NCBI RefSeq assembly: GCF_001269905.1
Contig: NZ_LHVK01000031.1
Location: forward strand, 100,323 to 164,322
Length of the DNA stretch: 64,000 bases
Direction: 5' to 3'
Source: Pseudomonas corrugata
Lineage (GTDB): Bacteria > Pseudomonadota > Gammaproteobacteria > Pseudomonadales > Pseudomonadaceae
Part shown: positions 37,332 through 45,843 of the stretch, in pieces
Position numbering within the stretch: position 1 is the stretch's first letter
Layout of the letters: each line of letters begins with the position of its first letter
The notes under the pieces: generated by a model
The model's database searches: none
Told to the model about the DNA's origin: nothing
Seen by the model: the letters and a program-made list of their open reading frames with translations, nothing else
Program-made: the position numbers and the translations under genes

Positions 37332-38603
37332 ATGACTCAGAACGATCCAGGCAACGACTACCCGTTGAGCGAAGTCCCGATGCATGCCCGCAAGGGCCTG
37401 GCTTCCACAGCCATGGTGCTGCTGGGTTTCACCTTTTTCACCGCCACGATGTTTGCCGGCGGCAAGCTGGGAGTGGCATTCGGCTTTACCGAAATGCTCA
37501 CCGTGATCGTGATCGGTAACCTGCTGCTGGGGCTCTATGCCGCTGGGCTGGGCTACATCGCGTTCAAGAGCGGGCTCAATTCAGTGCTGATGGGCCGTTT
37601 CTGTTTTGGCGAGGTCGGCAGCAAGCTCAGCGACCTGATCCTGGGCTTCACCCAGATCGGCTGGTACGCCTGGGGCACGGCGACTGCCGCGGTGGTGCTG
37701 GGTAAATACTTCGGCTTGGGCGAAGGCACCGTGCTGGCGCTGATGGTGCTGTTCGGGCTGGGGTTCTGCGCCACGGCATACATCGGTTATCGCGGGTTAG
37801 AGATTCTCTCGTACATCGCCGTGCCGGCCATGATGTTGCTGCTGATGCTGTCGATGTGGGTCGCGACGGTAAAAGTCGGGGGCCTGGAGGGCTTGCTGGC
37901 GGTGGTGCCCACGGGCAGCCTTGATGAGTCCACCGCTATCACGCTGGTGTTCGGCACCTTCGTCAGCGGCGCCACCCAGGCGACCAACTGGACCCGGTTT
38001 TCCCGTTCGGCGAAAGTCGCAGTGCTGGCAAGCCTGATTGGTTTCTTCGTCGGCAACGGCCTGATGGTGTTGATCGGCGCTTACGGTGCCATCGTCTACC
38101 AGCAGCCGGATGTGGTCGAAGTACTGCTGTTGCAGGGCTTCGCCATGGCGGCGATGGCGATGCTGCTGCTCAACATCTGGAGCACCCAGGACAACACCAT
38201 CTATAACTTCGCCGTGGCCGGTTGCAATCTGCTACGCACCCGTCGGCGCAAGACCGTCACCCTGGGTGGCGCCGTGATCGGTACCCTGCTGGCGCTGCTG
38301 GGCATGTACGACATGCTGGTGCCGTATCTGATCCTGTTGGGGACAGTAATCCCGCCCATTGGCGGTGTGATCATGGCCGATTTCTTCTTCCGCTGGCGCG
38401 GGCGCTATCCACGCCTGGCCGATGCGCGGCTGCCAGCCTTCAACTGGCCGGGGTTGCTGGCTTATGGGCTCGGCACCGTCGCGGCGTTCAATTCGCCCTG
38501 GGTGGCACCGCTGGTAGGAATCGCCACTGGCGCGCTAACGTATGTGCTATTGATCGGCGTCATGGGTACCCGGACCACCGAAGCGCCACTCCAAGACCTA
38601 TAA
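37332..38603 (+). CDS. codB: Cytosine permease, NCS1 family
   Basis: CodB imports cytosine with protons or sodium across the inner membrane. The 423-residue protein has about twelve spans, with TATMFAGGKLGVAFGFTEM after the first span and the family-typical GNLLLGLYAAGLGYIAFKSG, NWTRFSRSAK, and VPYLILLGTVIPPIGGVIMADF. The cytosine deaminase gene follows 14 bases downstream on the same strand, which supports the substrate. The gene is preceded by a sigma-54 promoter. Confidence 0.92.
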   Translation: MTQNDPGNDYPLSEVPMHARKGLASTAMVLLGFTFFTATMFAGGKLGVAFGFTEMLTVIVIGNLLLGLYAAGLGYIAFKSGLNSVLMGRFCFGEVGSKLSDLILGFTQIGWYAWGTATAAVVLGKYFGLGEGTVLALMVLFGLGFCATAYIGYRGLEILSYIAVPAMMLLLMLSMWVATVKVGGLEGLLAVVPTGSLDESTAITLVFGTFVSGATQATNWTRFSRSAKVAVLASLIGFFVGNGLMVLIGAYGAIVYQQPDVVEVLLLQGFAMAAMAMLLLNIWSTQDNTIYNFAVAGCNLLRTRRRKTVTLGGAVIGTLLALLGMYDMLVPYLILLGTVIPPIGGVIMADFFFRWRGRYPRLADARLPAFNWPGLLAYGLGTVAAFNSPWVAPLVGIATGALTYVLLIGVMGTRTTEAPLQDL

Positions 38604-38617
38604 AAAGGATTCGCCCG

Positions 38618-39865
38618 ATGCACATCATCAACGCCCGCCTGCGCAACCGCGAAGGTTTGTATGAACTGCACCTGGAAAACGGCCTGATCGCCAGCATCGC
38701 GCGCCAGACCGAGGCCCCCAGCCTCGGACCGCAGGACCTCGATGCAGGCGGCAATCTGGTGGTGCCGCCCTTCGTCGAGCCGCACATTCACCTGGACGCC
38801 ACCCTCACTGCCGGCGAGCCGCGCTGGAACATGAGTGGCACGTTGTTCGAAGGCATCGAATGCTGGGGCGAACGCAAGGCCACCATCACCGAGGAAGACA
38901 CCCGGACACGCGCGACGAAAACCATCCAAGCCCTCGCTGCCCATGGTATCCAGCATGTGCGCACCCACGTCGACGTCACCGACCCCGAACTTACCGCCCT
39001 CAAGGCGATGCTGGAAGTGCGCGAGCAAAGTCGTCATCTGATCGACCTGCAGATCGTCGCGTTTCCCCAGGAGGGCATCGAGTCCTACCGCAACGGCCGC
39101 GAACTGATGGAAGAAGCGATCCGCCTGGGTGCAGACGTGGTGGGCGGCATTCCGCACTTCGAATACACCCGCGACCAGGGTGTCAGCTCGGTGAAATACC
39201 TGATGGACCTGGCCGAGCGCACCGGCTGTCTGGTGGACGTGCATTGCGACGAAACCGACGATCCCCATTCGCGCTTCCTCGAAGTGCTGGCCGAAGAAGC
39301 CCGCAGCCGCGACATGGGCGCCCGGGTCACCGCCAGCCATACCACGGCCATGGGTTCCTACGACAATGCCTATTGCGCCAAGCTGTTTCGCCTGCTCGGG
39401 CACTCGGGGATCAGCTTCGTCTCCTGCCCCACCGAAAGCATCCACCTGCAAGGACGCTTCGATACCTTCCCCAAACGCCGCGGCGTCACCCGGGTCAACG
39501 AACTGCTGGAAGCCGGGATGAACGTGTGTTTCGGCCAGGACTCCATCGTCGACCCGTGGTATCCCCTGGGTAACGGCAACATCCTGCGGGTACTCGAAGC
39601 CGGCCTGCACATCTGCCACATGCTCGGCTATCGCAACCTGCAAAGCGCCCTCGACCTGGTCACCGACAACAGCGCCAAGGCCATGGCTCTTGGCGAACGC
39701 TACGGCCTGGAACCAGGACGCCCGGCGAACCTGCTGATCCTGTCGGCCGACAGCGACTACGAAGTGATCCGCAGCCAGGGGCTGCCGCTCTACTCGATTC
39801 GCAATGGTGAAGTGCTGATGAAGCGACAGATGCCGGTGGTGGAGTTTGGGCCGCAGTTGGGCTGA
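38618..39865 (+). CDS. codA: Cytosine deaminase
   Basis: CodA turns cytosine into uracil and ammonia. The 415-residue amidohydrolase has metal-binding histidines in PHIHLDATLTAG, the DETDDPHSR segment, SHTTAMGSYDNAY, and the last metal Asp in FGQDSIVDPWYP. All match E. coli CodA, which is 427 residues. The frame opens much earlier, but ATG at 38618 has AAAAAGGAT ahead of it and begins the family. It is co-transcribed with codB. Confidence 0.95.
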   Translation: MHIINARLRNREGLYELHLENGLIASIARQTEAPSLGPQDLDAGGNLVVPPFVEPHIHLDATLTAGEPRWNMSGTLFEGIECWGERKATITEEDTRTRATKTIQALAAHGIQHVRTHVDVTDPELTALKAMLEVREQSRHLIDLQIVAFPQEGIESYRNGRELMEEAIRLGADVVGGIPHFEYTRDQGVSSVKYLMDLAERTGCLVDVHCDETDDPHSRFLEVLAEEARSRDMGARVTASHTTAMGSYDNAYCAKLFRLLGHSGISFVSCPTESIHLQGRFDTFPKRRGVTRVNELLEAGMNVCFGQDSIVDPWYPLGNGNILRVLEAGLHICHMLGYRNLQSALDLVTDNSAKAMALGERYGLEPGRPANLLILSADSDYEVIRSQGLPLYSIRNGEVLMKRQMPVVEFGPQLG

Positions 39866-39914
39866 GCGATCCGACGATAGCGGTCTGTCCGTTGACCGTG
39901 AGGTGGCTGGCCCG

Positions 39915-40015
39915 ACGCTATCGCGAGCAGGCTCGCTCCCACAGGGAGGCTACGGCGGACACAAGATGTATGCTTGCGAAGATCCAATGTGGGAGCGAGC
40001 CTGCTCGCGATAGCG
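39915..40015. repeat. Inverted REP pair, near-perfect
   Basis: CTATCGCGAGCAGGCTCGCTC and GAGCGAGCCTGCTCGCGATAG (trimmed) flank about 45 bases in the gap between convergent genes. Confidence 0.9.
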
Positions 40016-40037
40016 TCATCAGCCGCACCACCGCGCG

Positions 40038-41042
40038 CTAAAGGAGCCGCGCCGTCCCAAACAGACTGACCTGCACCAACTCCCCGCCCACCTCTGTCAG
40101 CAGGATTGGCGCAGTCCCCCCCGGCATCACCACTCTCACCGGCCCTGCTTTCACCCAACCCACCCGCCACGCGGCGCTGGCCACCGCACTGGCGCTGGTG
40201 CCGGAAGAAGCGGTCGGTCCTTCGCCCCGCTCAAACACGCGGGCGGCGATTCGTCCTTCGGCCTCGAGCCAGGCCCATTGCAGGTTCACCCCCGCCGGGC
40301 ATGGAATCCCGGCGCCACCGGGCGTGGCATAGGCGATACGGGTCAAGCTTTGGGAAAGTGCCGGGGCGCGCATCTGTGCATTGCTCGGCAGCGCTTCGGC
40401 GCTGTCCACCAAGGTCACGCAATGGGGATTGCCCATACTTACGAACTGGCTGTTGCCCCATGCCGGGTTCAACGCCTGGAGCACCGCCACCCGACTGACT
40501 TCGCGCTGATTGAAGCGCACGCTTTCCGTCGTTTGGGCAGCGACAGCCTGTGACCCGAACAGCGGTTGCCCCAGGTTCAGCCAGAAGCCTTGCGAGCCCT
40601 CGAACTCAGCGGCCCGAACCGACGTTTGCAGCGGCGAAGAGCCTTCGTGCTTGTCGTGATGAACCTGCAACACACAATCGTCCTCTCCCGGCATCAAGCC
40701 TTGCGCCTGCAGGGCATGGGAGAAAATGGTCAGGCCGTTGCCGCTGCGCTCGGCCAGGGTACCGTCGGTGTTGACGATCAACACGTCGAAGGGCGGTTCG
40801 TCCTGGAACGGTCCGATCAGCAGGCCGTCGCTGCGATGCGCCTTGGCGCCCGGCGGCCGCTCACCGGGCGCCCATGCGCAGAACCTATGCACCGCAGCCG
40901 CGGCCCAGGATTCACGGACCTGTGCCGCCAGGGCCGCCGATGGCGGCAGATCCACACCTTGGGCACGGACCTGCTGCGGTGAAACGACACCATAGATATT
41001 GCCGCGTGCATCGTAGAACTGCGTCATGAATCGGATCCGCAT
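40038..41042 (-). CDS. DapF-fold epimerase-like protein lacking both catalytic cysteines
   Basis: The 334-residue protein has the diaminopimelate epimerase fold: YDARGNIYGVV at the N terminus, ERSGNGL (about 98-104), SMGNPHCVTLV, and RVFERGEGPTASSGTSA near 280. In DapF the GNG and GT loops each carry a catalytic Cys. Here they are Ser100 and Ser280. The protein is also longer than DapF (about 276) by a loop at about 30-75. It therefore cannot use the thiol pair of DapF and may be a Ser-based isomerase or non-catalytic. The codA gene is convergent and an MFS gene is divergent. It is not likely to be the cell's main DapF. Confidence 0.85.
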   Translation of the reverse strand: MRIRFMTQFYDARGNIYGVVSPQQVRAQGVDLPPSAALAAQVRESWAAAAVHRFCAWAPGERPPGAKAHRSDGLLIGPFQDEPPFDVLIVNTDGTLAERSGNGLTIFSHALQAQGLMPGEDDCVLQVHHDKHEGSSPLQTSVRAAEFEGSQGFWLNLGQPLFGSQAVAAQTTESVRFNQREVSRVAVLQALNPAWGNSQFVSMGNPHCVTLVDSAEALPSNAQMRAPALSQSLTRIAYATPGGAGIPCPAGVNLQWAWLEAEGRIAARVFERGEGPTASSGTSASAVASAAWRVGWVKAGPVRVVMPGGTAPILLTEVGGELVQVSLFGTARLL

Positions 41043-41207
41043 TCAACCAGCCAGGACCGCCACTGTATGCTGCCCTGGCCCGTGGGAGCAAAGCTTGCTC
41101 GCGATGCAGCGCCCTCGGTCGGCACCTTGAGGTCGCCGTGAGGTCAGTGGATATGCCAGCATAGGGTTCCCCCCCGCATCACAGCATCGCAAAACCAAGG
41201 ACGATTC

Positions 41208-42359
41208 ATGACTGCCATCACGCCCCCACCCACCTTCGTCCCCGGACGCCTGGAACAGATGTCCACTCGCATCGCCTATCTCATCGCCGGCGTCGGCATC
41301 GCCGCCTGGGCGCCACTGGTACCTTACGCCAAGGCGCGGGCGAACCTGGATGAAGGCACCCTCGGCCTGCTGTTGTTGTGCCTGGGAGTGGGCTCGATCC
41401 TGGCGATGCCGATTTCCGGTGCATTGGCAGCGCGGTTCGGCTGTCGGCGGGTGCTGAGCGGTGGCACGATCCTGATCTGCCTGGCGCTGCCTTTGCTGGC
41501 GACAATGAGCACGTTTTCCTGGTTGGTGACCGCGTTGTTCCTGTTCGGCGCCGGGCTTGGCACAGTGGACTCGACCGTGAACCTGCAAGCGGTGATCGTC
41601 GAACGGGCCAGTGGCAAGACCATGATGTCGGGCTTCCACGGTATGTTCAGCCTCGGCGGGATCATCGGCGCGGCCGGGGTAAGCGCCCTGCTCGGCCTCG
41701 GGCTGTCGCCGCTGGGCGCGACGCTGGTGGTCAATGGGCTGCTATTGGTGGCGCTGTTCAAGGCCGCGCCGCACTTGCTGCCTTACGGCAGTGAAAGCTC
41801 GGGCCCGGCGTTCGCCGTTCCCCACGGTGTAGTGTTGTTTATCGGCATCCTGTGTTTCATCGTGTTCCTGGCCGAAGGCGCGGTGCTGGACTGGAGCGCG
41901 GTGTTCCTGGCCACCGAACGGGGGGTCGAGACCGCCTACGCCGGACTGGGTTATGCCGCGTTCGCGCTGACCATGACCGTCGGCCGCCTGACTGGCGATG
42001 CGGTGGTGCACCGCCTGGGCGCCCGACGGGTGATCATCTGTGGCGGCACCACGGCCGCAGTCGGCTTCCTGCTGGCCACCCTGGCGCCGATGTGGCAGGC
42101 GGCGCTGTTGGGTTACGCGTTGGTGGGGGCTGGCTGTTCGAACATCGTGCCGGTGTTGTACACCGCCGTCGGCAAACAGACCTTGATGCCCGAAGCGATC
42201 GCCGTACCGGCCATCACCACCATCGGCTACGCCGGCATCCTGGCGGGCCCGGCGCTGATCGGGTTTATTGCCCATGGCAGCAGCCTGAGCGTGGCCTTCG
42301 GAGTGCTGGCGCTGTCGCTGGTGGGGGTGGCGGCCAGTGGGAAGATCCTGAAAGTCTGA
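41208..42359 (+). CDS. MFS transporter (YbjJ-like)
   Basis: The 383-residue protein has about eleven to twelve hydrophobic spans and the MFS loop motifs ARFGCRRVLSGG after the second span and the matching RLGARRVIICGG in the second half. The length and the form with GFHGMFSLGGIIGAA resemble E. coli YbjJ. The substrate is unknown. It diverges from the DapF-like gene, and both could share a regulator. The ATG has AAGGACG in front of it. Confidence 0.87.
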   Translation: MTAITPPPTFVPGRLEQMSTRIAYLIAGVGIAAWAPLVPYAKARANLDEGTLGLLLLCLGVGSILAMPISGALAARFGCRRVLSGGTILICLALPLLATMSTFSWLVTALFLFGAGLGTVDSTVNLQAVIVERASGKTMMSGFHGMFSLGGIIGAAGVSALLGLGLSPLGATLVVNGLLLVALFKAAPHLLPYGSESSGPAFAVPHGVVLFIGILCFIVFLAEGAVLDWSAVFLATERGVETAYAGLGYAAFALTMTVGRLTGDAVVHRLGARRVIICGGTTAAVGFLLATLAPMWQAALLGYALVGAGCSNIVPVLYTAVGKQTLMPEAIAVPAITTIGYAGILAGPALIGFIAHGSSLSVAFGVLALSLVGVAASGKILKV

Positions 42360-42696
42360 ATGGCACCGAAGCCTTCGTGGCGCCCCGTCGACCTCCGCGC
42401 CGATGGCCATCCACTGCAACGTCGCGCGCTGTCTGGTGCAGATAGGCTCGTGGCTGCCCGCCCCCCGGAAGGCGTTGTATCAACCGCTATCGAAGTCGAC
42501 TGATGCAGCGCCTTCGCAAGCAGGCACGCTCCCACTTTGGATTCGGAATATACGCGGCATTTGCATACGCCACTTGCCCCTGTGGGAGCCGGGCTTGCCC
42601 GCGAAGACGGCTGCACATTCAACATCTTTGTGACAGAGACTTCACTTTCGCGAGCAAGCAGACTCCCACAGGCTATTTCGAGCGTCTATGGATGCT
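42360..42696. repeat. Gene-free gap with degenerate REP remnants
   Basis: This 337-base gap holds at least three REP-derived cores in decay (CAAGCAGGCACGCTCCCA near 42512, TGTGGGAGCCGGGCTTGC near 42580, TTCGCGAGCAAGCAGACTCC near 42650). No gene with a ribosome site or codon bias was found. The cores are far from the consensus, so the gap may be an old REP graveyard. Confidence 0.6.
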
Positions 42697-43137
42697 TCAC
42701 GCTTCGGGCATCTTGCGAAAGCCCACCGCCAGGCGGTTCCAACCGTTGATGGCGTTGATTGCCACGGTCAGGTCGACCATTTCCTTGGGGCTGAAATGCT
42801 CGTTCAACAGTTCATAGTCAGCGTCCGGCGCATGAGTGTCGCTCAGGCGGGTCAGGGCTTCGGTCCAGGCCAGCGCGGCGCGCTCGCGAGGGGTGAAGAA
42901 CGGTGCTTCGCGCCAGGCGGTCACGGCGTACAGGCGACGCTCCGTCTCGCCGTCCTTGCGGGCATCGGCGGTGTGCATGTCGATGCAGAAGGCACAGCCG
43001 TTGATTTGCGAGGAGCGCAGCTTGACCAGTTCGAGCAGGGACTTCTCCAGGCCCAGTTTCATGACAGCGTTTTCCAGGGCCAGCATGGCTTTGAAGGCGT
43101 CGGGGGAAGCGGTGTAGAAATCGATACGCGGTTGCAT
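42697..43137 (-). CDS. AhpD/carboxymuconolactone-decarboxylase-family protein
   Basis: The 146-residue protein has the AhpD core with the redox Cys pair CAFCIDMHTADAR and the typical following helix. AhpD-like proteins reduce peroxides through this Cys pair. ATG at 43137 has a good GGAG. It is a single gene next to an MscS gene. The electron donor is not apparent. Confidence 0.87.
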   Translation of the reverse strand: MQPRIDFYTASPDAFKAMLALENAVMKLGLEKSLLELVKLRSSQINGCAFCIDMHTADARKDGETERRLYAVTAWREAPFFTPRERAALAWTEALTRLSDTHAPDADYELLNEHFSPKEMVDLTVAINAINGWNRLAVGFRKMPEA

Positions 43138-43240
43138 GGTGTGCTCCAGAACAATGGGGTGTGGCGCTACGTTAGCCCCAGGCTGGCGCGGTACAAATAG
43201 CCAATTATTGGGAAGTTCGAGTGACCAATGGGCAAGTTGT

Positions 43241-44683
43241 TCAGGCCCGGTTGCGCAGCCATTGCAAGAAGCGCTTCTTGGCCACGGGCTTGGGGGCTTC
43301 GCGGATCAGGTTCTGGGCGAGGTTCATCCGCACATCCAACAGGTTCTTCATGGCATCGTTGATGTCGTGACGGGCGTCGAGACAGGGTTTGAGGTAGTCC
43401 TTCTCGATGCGATAAAGGGTGCAGAACGTCTTTGCCGAAAAATTTGCCAGTGCGGCCAGATCGGAAATGATGCCCGCTTCGCCAATCACTTCTCCCGGCC
43501 CCATGCGCCCGCCTTCGAACACTTGGCCGTTGCGCACCATGGTCACGCTGACTACGCCGGACTCAATGATGAACAGATGATCGCTGACCTCGCCGGCTGG
43601 CAGAATCATGTCCCCGGCACGAAATGTCTGCAGGGTCATGTTCTGGCTGAAGGTGTCTTTTTCTTCCTGGCGCAACGTCGAGAAAATGCTTGAGCTGTCC
43701 AGCAACGCACGAGGTCGTGACGAAACGTTGGACGAGGCGCTTTCACTGTTGGACAGGAGACTGATCCCCGACGCCCGCAGGTGCCGGAATGCCAGGTCGA
43801 ACAGTTGATTGCGCACCTCGCGCTTCTGGGCTCTCGTGGCTACAAAACCGCTGATCTCGTATTCCGCCCCGATGCTGGTGGAGCTTTTCAACGTTACGCA
43901 AGGGGCCGGCACGGCGAGCAACGCGCGACAACCGATCATGGCGCGCTCCAGCGCATCGATCACCTTCTGAGGCCGGGCGTGGGGACTGACCTGGACGCTG
44001 ATGGACAAACCGTGCACATCGCTGGGCCGGCTGAAGTTGATGACCTTGGCCTTTGCCGCCAGCGAGTTGGGAATCACCGCCATGCTGCCCTGGGCAGTCT
44101 GCAACCGCGTGGCGCGCCAGTCGATGTCAGTGACCCGGCCCTCGGTGCCGTCGATGGAGATCCAGTCATCGAGCTGATAAGGCTTGGTGGTGTTGAGCAC
44201 GATGCCGGAGAACACATCGCTGAGGGTGCTTTGCAAGGCCAGGCCGACGATGATAGCCATCGCACCGGACGTCGCCAGCACACCCTTGACCGGCAGATCC
44301 AGGACATAAGCCAACGCGGCAATCACGGCGATCAGGAAGATCACCGCACCGAGCAGATCCTGCAACAACCGTCCGGTATGGCCGACCCGTTGCATCATCA
44401 CGGCGCCGATAAGCACCGTCAGGGTACGTGCGGCGAACAGCCACCAGGCGATCTGCAAACCGGTGGCCGCCAGGTGCCGCGGCACATCGTCGACCCACTG
44501 CGCCGGCTCCATGGGGTTGAGGCCTTCATTGAACAGCAACATGCTGAACAACGAAAAAATCACCAGCCGCCCGCCGATTTTCCAATAGGTCCGCTCCATA
44601 TTGACCAGTCGCCACAACAGCATGTCGAGCACAAGCAGCACCAGGGCGCAGAGCAGCGGGTGATCGGTGATCAGAGACAGCAT
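43241..44683 (-). CDS. MscS mechanosensitive channel with C-terminal cyclic-nucleotide-binding domain
   Basis: The protein has five or six hydrophobic spans in the N-terminal half, then the MscS pore helix and beta domain (GAMAIIVGLALQSTLSDVFSG, NTTKPYQLDDWI). From about residue 330 a cNMP-binding domain follows (FRAGDMILPAGEVSDHLFII, then GPGEVIGEAGI). It should be an inner-membrane channel whose opening may be set by a cyclic nucleotide. I start at ATG 44683, which has GGAG 9 bases upstream (480 residues). ATG 44707 and 44725 are longer alternatives without a ribosome site. Confidence 0.9.
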   Translation of the reverse strand: MLSLITDHPLLCALVLLVLDMLLWRLVNMERTYWKIGGRLVIFSLFSMLLFNEGLNPMEPAQWVDDVPRHLAATGLQIAWWLFAARTLTVLIGAVMMQRVGHTGRLLQDLLGAVIFLIAVIAALAYVLDLPVKGVLATSGAMAIIVGLALQSTLSDVFSGIVLNTTKPYQLDDWISIDGTEGRVTDIDWRATRLQTAQGSMAVIPNSLAAKAKVINFSRPSDVHGLSISVQVSPHARPQKVIDALERAMIGCRALLAVPAPCVTLKSSTSIGAEYEISGFVATRAQKREVRNQLFDLAFRHLRASGISLLSNSESASSNVSSRPRALLDSSSIFSTLRQEEKDTFSQNMTLQTFRAGDMILPAGEVSDHLFIIESGVVSVTMVRNGQVFEGGRMGPGEVIGEAGIISDLAALANFSAKTFCTLYRIEKDYLKPCLDARHDINDAMKNLLDVRMNLAQNLIREAPKPVAKKRFLQWLRNRA

Positions 44684-44755
44684 GGGGGACAGCTCCAGGA
44701 AGGCCATTGGCGAGCAGATTGGCACAGATGAACACGCCGTGGAATCACCACACCC

Positions 44756-44848
44756 CTTGTGGGAGCGAGCCTGCTCGCGATGTCGGTTGGTCCGTCAACG
44801 CATCAGCGACTGGCAGACCGCTATCGCGAGCAGGCTCGCTCCCACATG
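44756..44848. repeat. Inverted REP pair
   Basis: GGGAGCGAGCCTGCTCGCGA and TCGCGAGCAGGCTCGCTCCC close around about 45 bases between the pirin and MscS genes. Confidence 0.88.
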
Positions 44849-44866
44849 GACCGGTATGGCTGGCTA

Positions 44867-45733
44867 TCAGTTGTCCATCCGGCCGAAATGCCCGGAATGG
44901 AAGTCATTGAAGGCCTGGTGGATTTCCTGCTCGCTGTTCATCACGAACGGGCCATGGCCGACGATGGGTTCGTCGATGGGCTCGCCGCTGAGCAACAGCA
45001 CCACCGCGTCGTTATTGGCGTGCAAGGTCAACTGGTCGCCGGCCCGGTCGAACAGGGCCAGTTGCCCCGCCTCGATCCGCTCGCGACCGTTGGCCTGGAC
45101 CGTGCCATGCAGCACCACCAGTGCCGTGTTGCGGCCTTCGTGCAGGTCGAGGGTCAGGCTCTTGCCGGCGTTCAAGCGGATATCCCAGACATCAATGGGC
45201 GTGAAGGTCTTCGCCGGGCCTTGTTGACCCTCGAAGGTCCCGGCGATCAGGCGCAGCCTGCCAGCGTCGTCCTTCAGTTCAATGTTCGGAATGTCATTCT
45301 TGAGCAGCGTCTGGTAGCCGGCCGGGGCCATCTTGTCCTTGGCGGGCAAGTTGACCCACAGTTGGACCATTTCCATGAACCCACCCTGGCGGGCGAAGGC
45401 TTCGGAATGGAACTCTTCATGGATGATGCCGGAAGCGGCGGTCATCCATTGCACGTCGCCCGGGCCGATCTTGCCGCCGCTGCCGGTGGAGTCCCGGTGT
45501 TCCAGCTCGCCCTGGTAAACGATGGTCACGGTTTCAAAACCCCGATGCGGATGCTGGCCGACACCGCGACGCTGATCGGTGGGGGTGAATTCGCTTGGGG
45601 CCGCATGATCCAGCAGCAGAAACGGACTGATGTGTTTGCCCAGGTTGTCGTAGGAAAACAACGTGCGTACCGGGAAGCCGTCACCGACCCAATGGGGTCG
45701 CGGGCTGGTGTACAGGCCAATGATCTTTTTCAT
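44867..45733 (-). CDS. Pirin-family protein
   Basis: The 288-residue protein has the bicupin fold. Metal-binding residues are seen in GQHPHRGFETVTI and GIIHEEFHSE, typical of pirin/quercetinase-like proteins. Length and the start MKKIIGLYTSPRPHWVGDGFPV are normal. The role may be dioxygenase activity or regulation. The gene diverges from a LysR gene 110 bases away, so the LysR protein may control it. Confidence 0.9.
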   Translation of the reverse strand: MKKIIGLYTSPRPHWVGDGFPVRTLFSYDNLGKHISPFLLLDHAAPSEFTPTDQRRGVGQHPHRGFETVTIVYQGELEHRDSTGSGGKIGPGDVQWMTAASGIIHEEFHSEAFARQGGFMEMVQLWVNLPAKDKMAPAGYQTLLKNDIPNIELKDDAGRLRLIAGTFEGQQGPAKTFTPIDVWDIRLNAGKSLTLDLHEGRNTALVVLHGTVQANGRERIEAGQLALFDRAGDQLTLHANNDAVVLLLSGEPIDEPIVGHGPFVMNSEQEIHQAFNDFHSGHFGRMDN

Positions 45734-45843
45734 GCTGCTTCTCCCAATCAGGTGTTGCGATTCGATGGATACAGCTTAAAACTGGGACCTTTGATGCACT
45801 AGACTGCAAAAATCGGCCTTAGCGTTCTATCTGGAGAACGATC

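Noticed and set aside
41082..41106. REP-like core near the DapF-like gene
   Set aside because: Only one degenerate core (GGGAGCAAAGCTTGCTCG); too little to list as a repeat pair.
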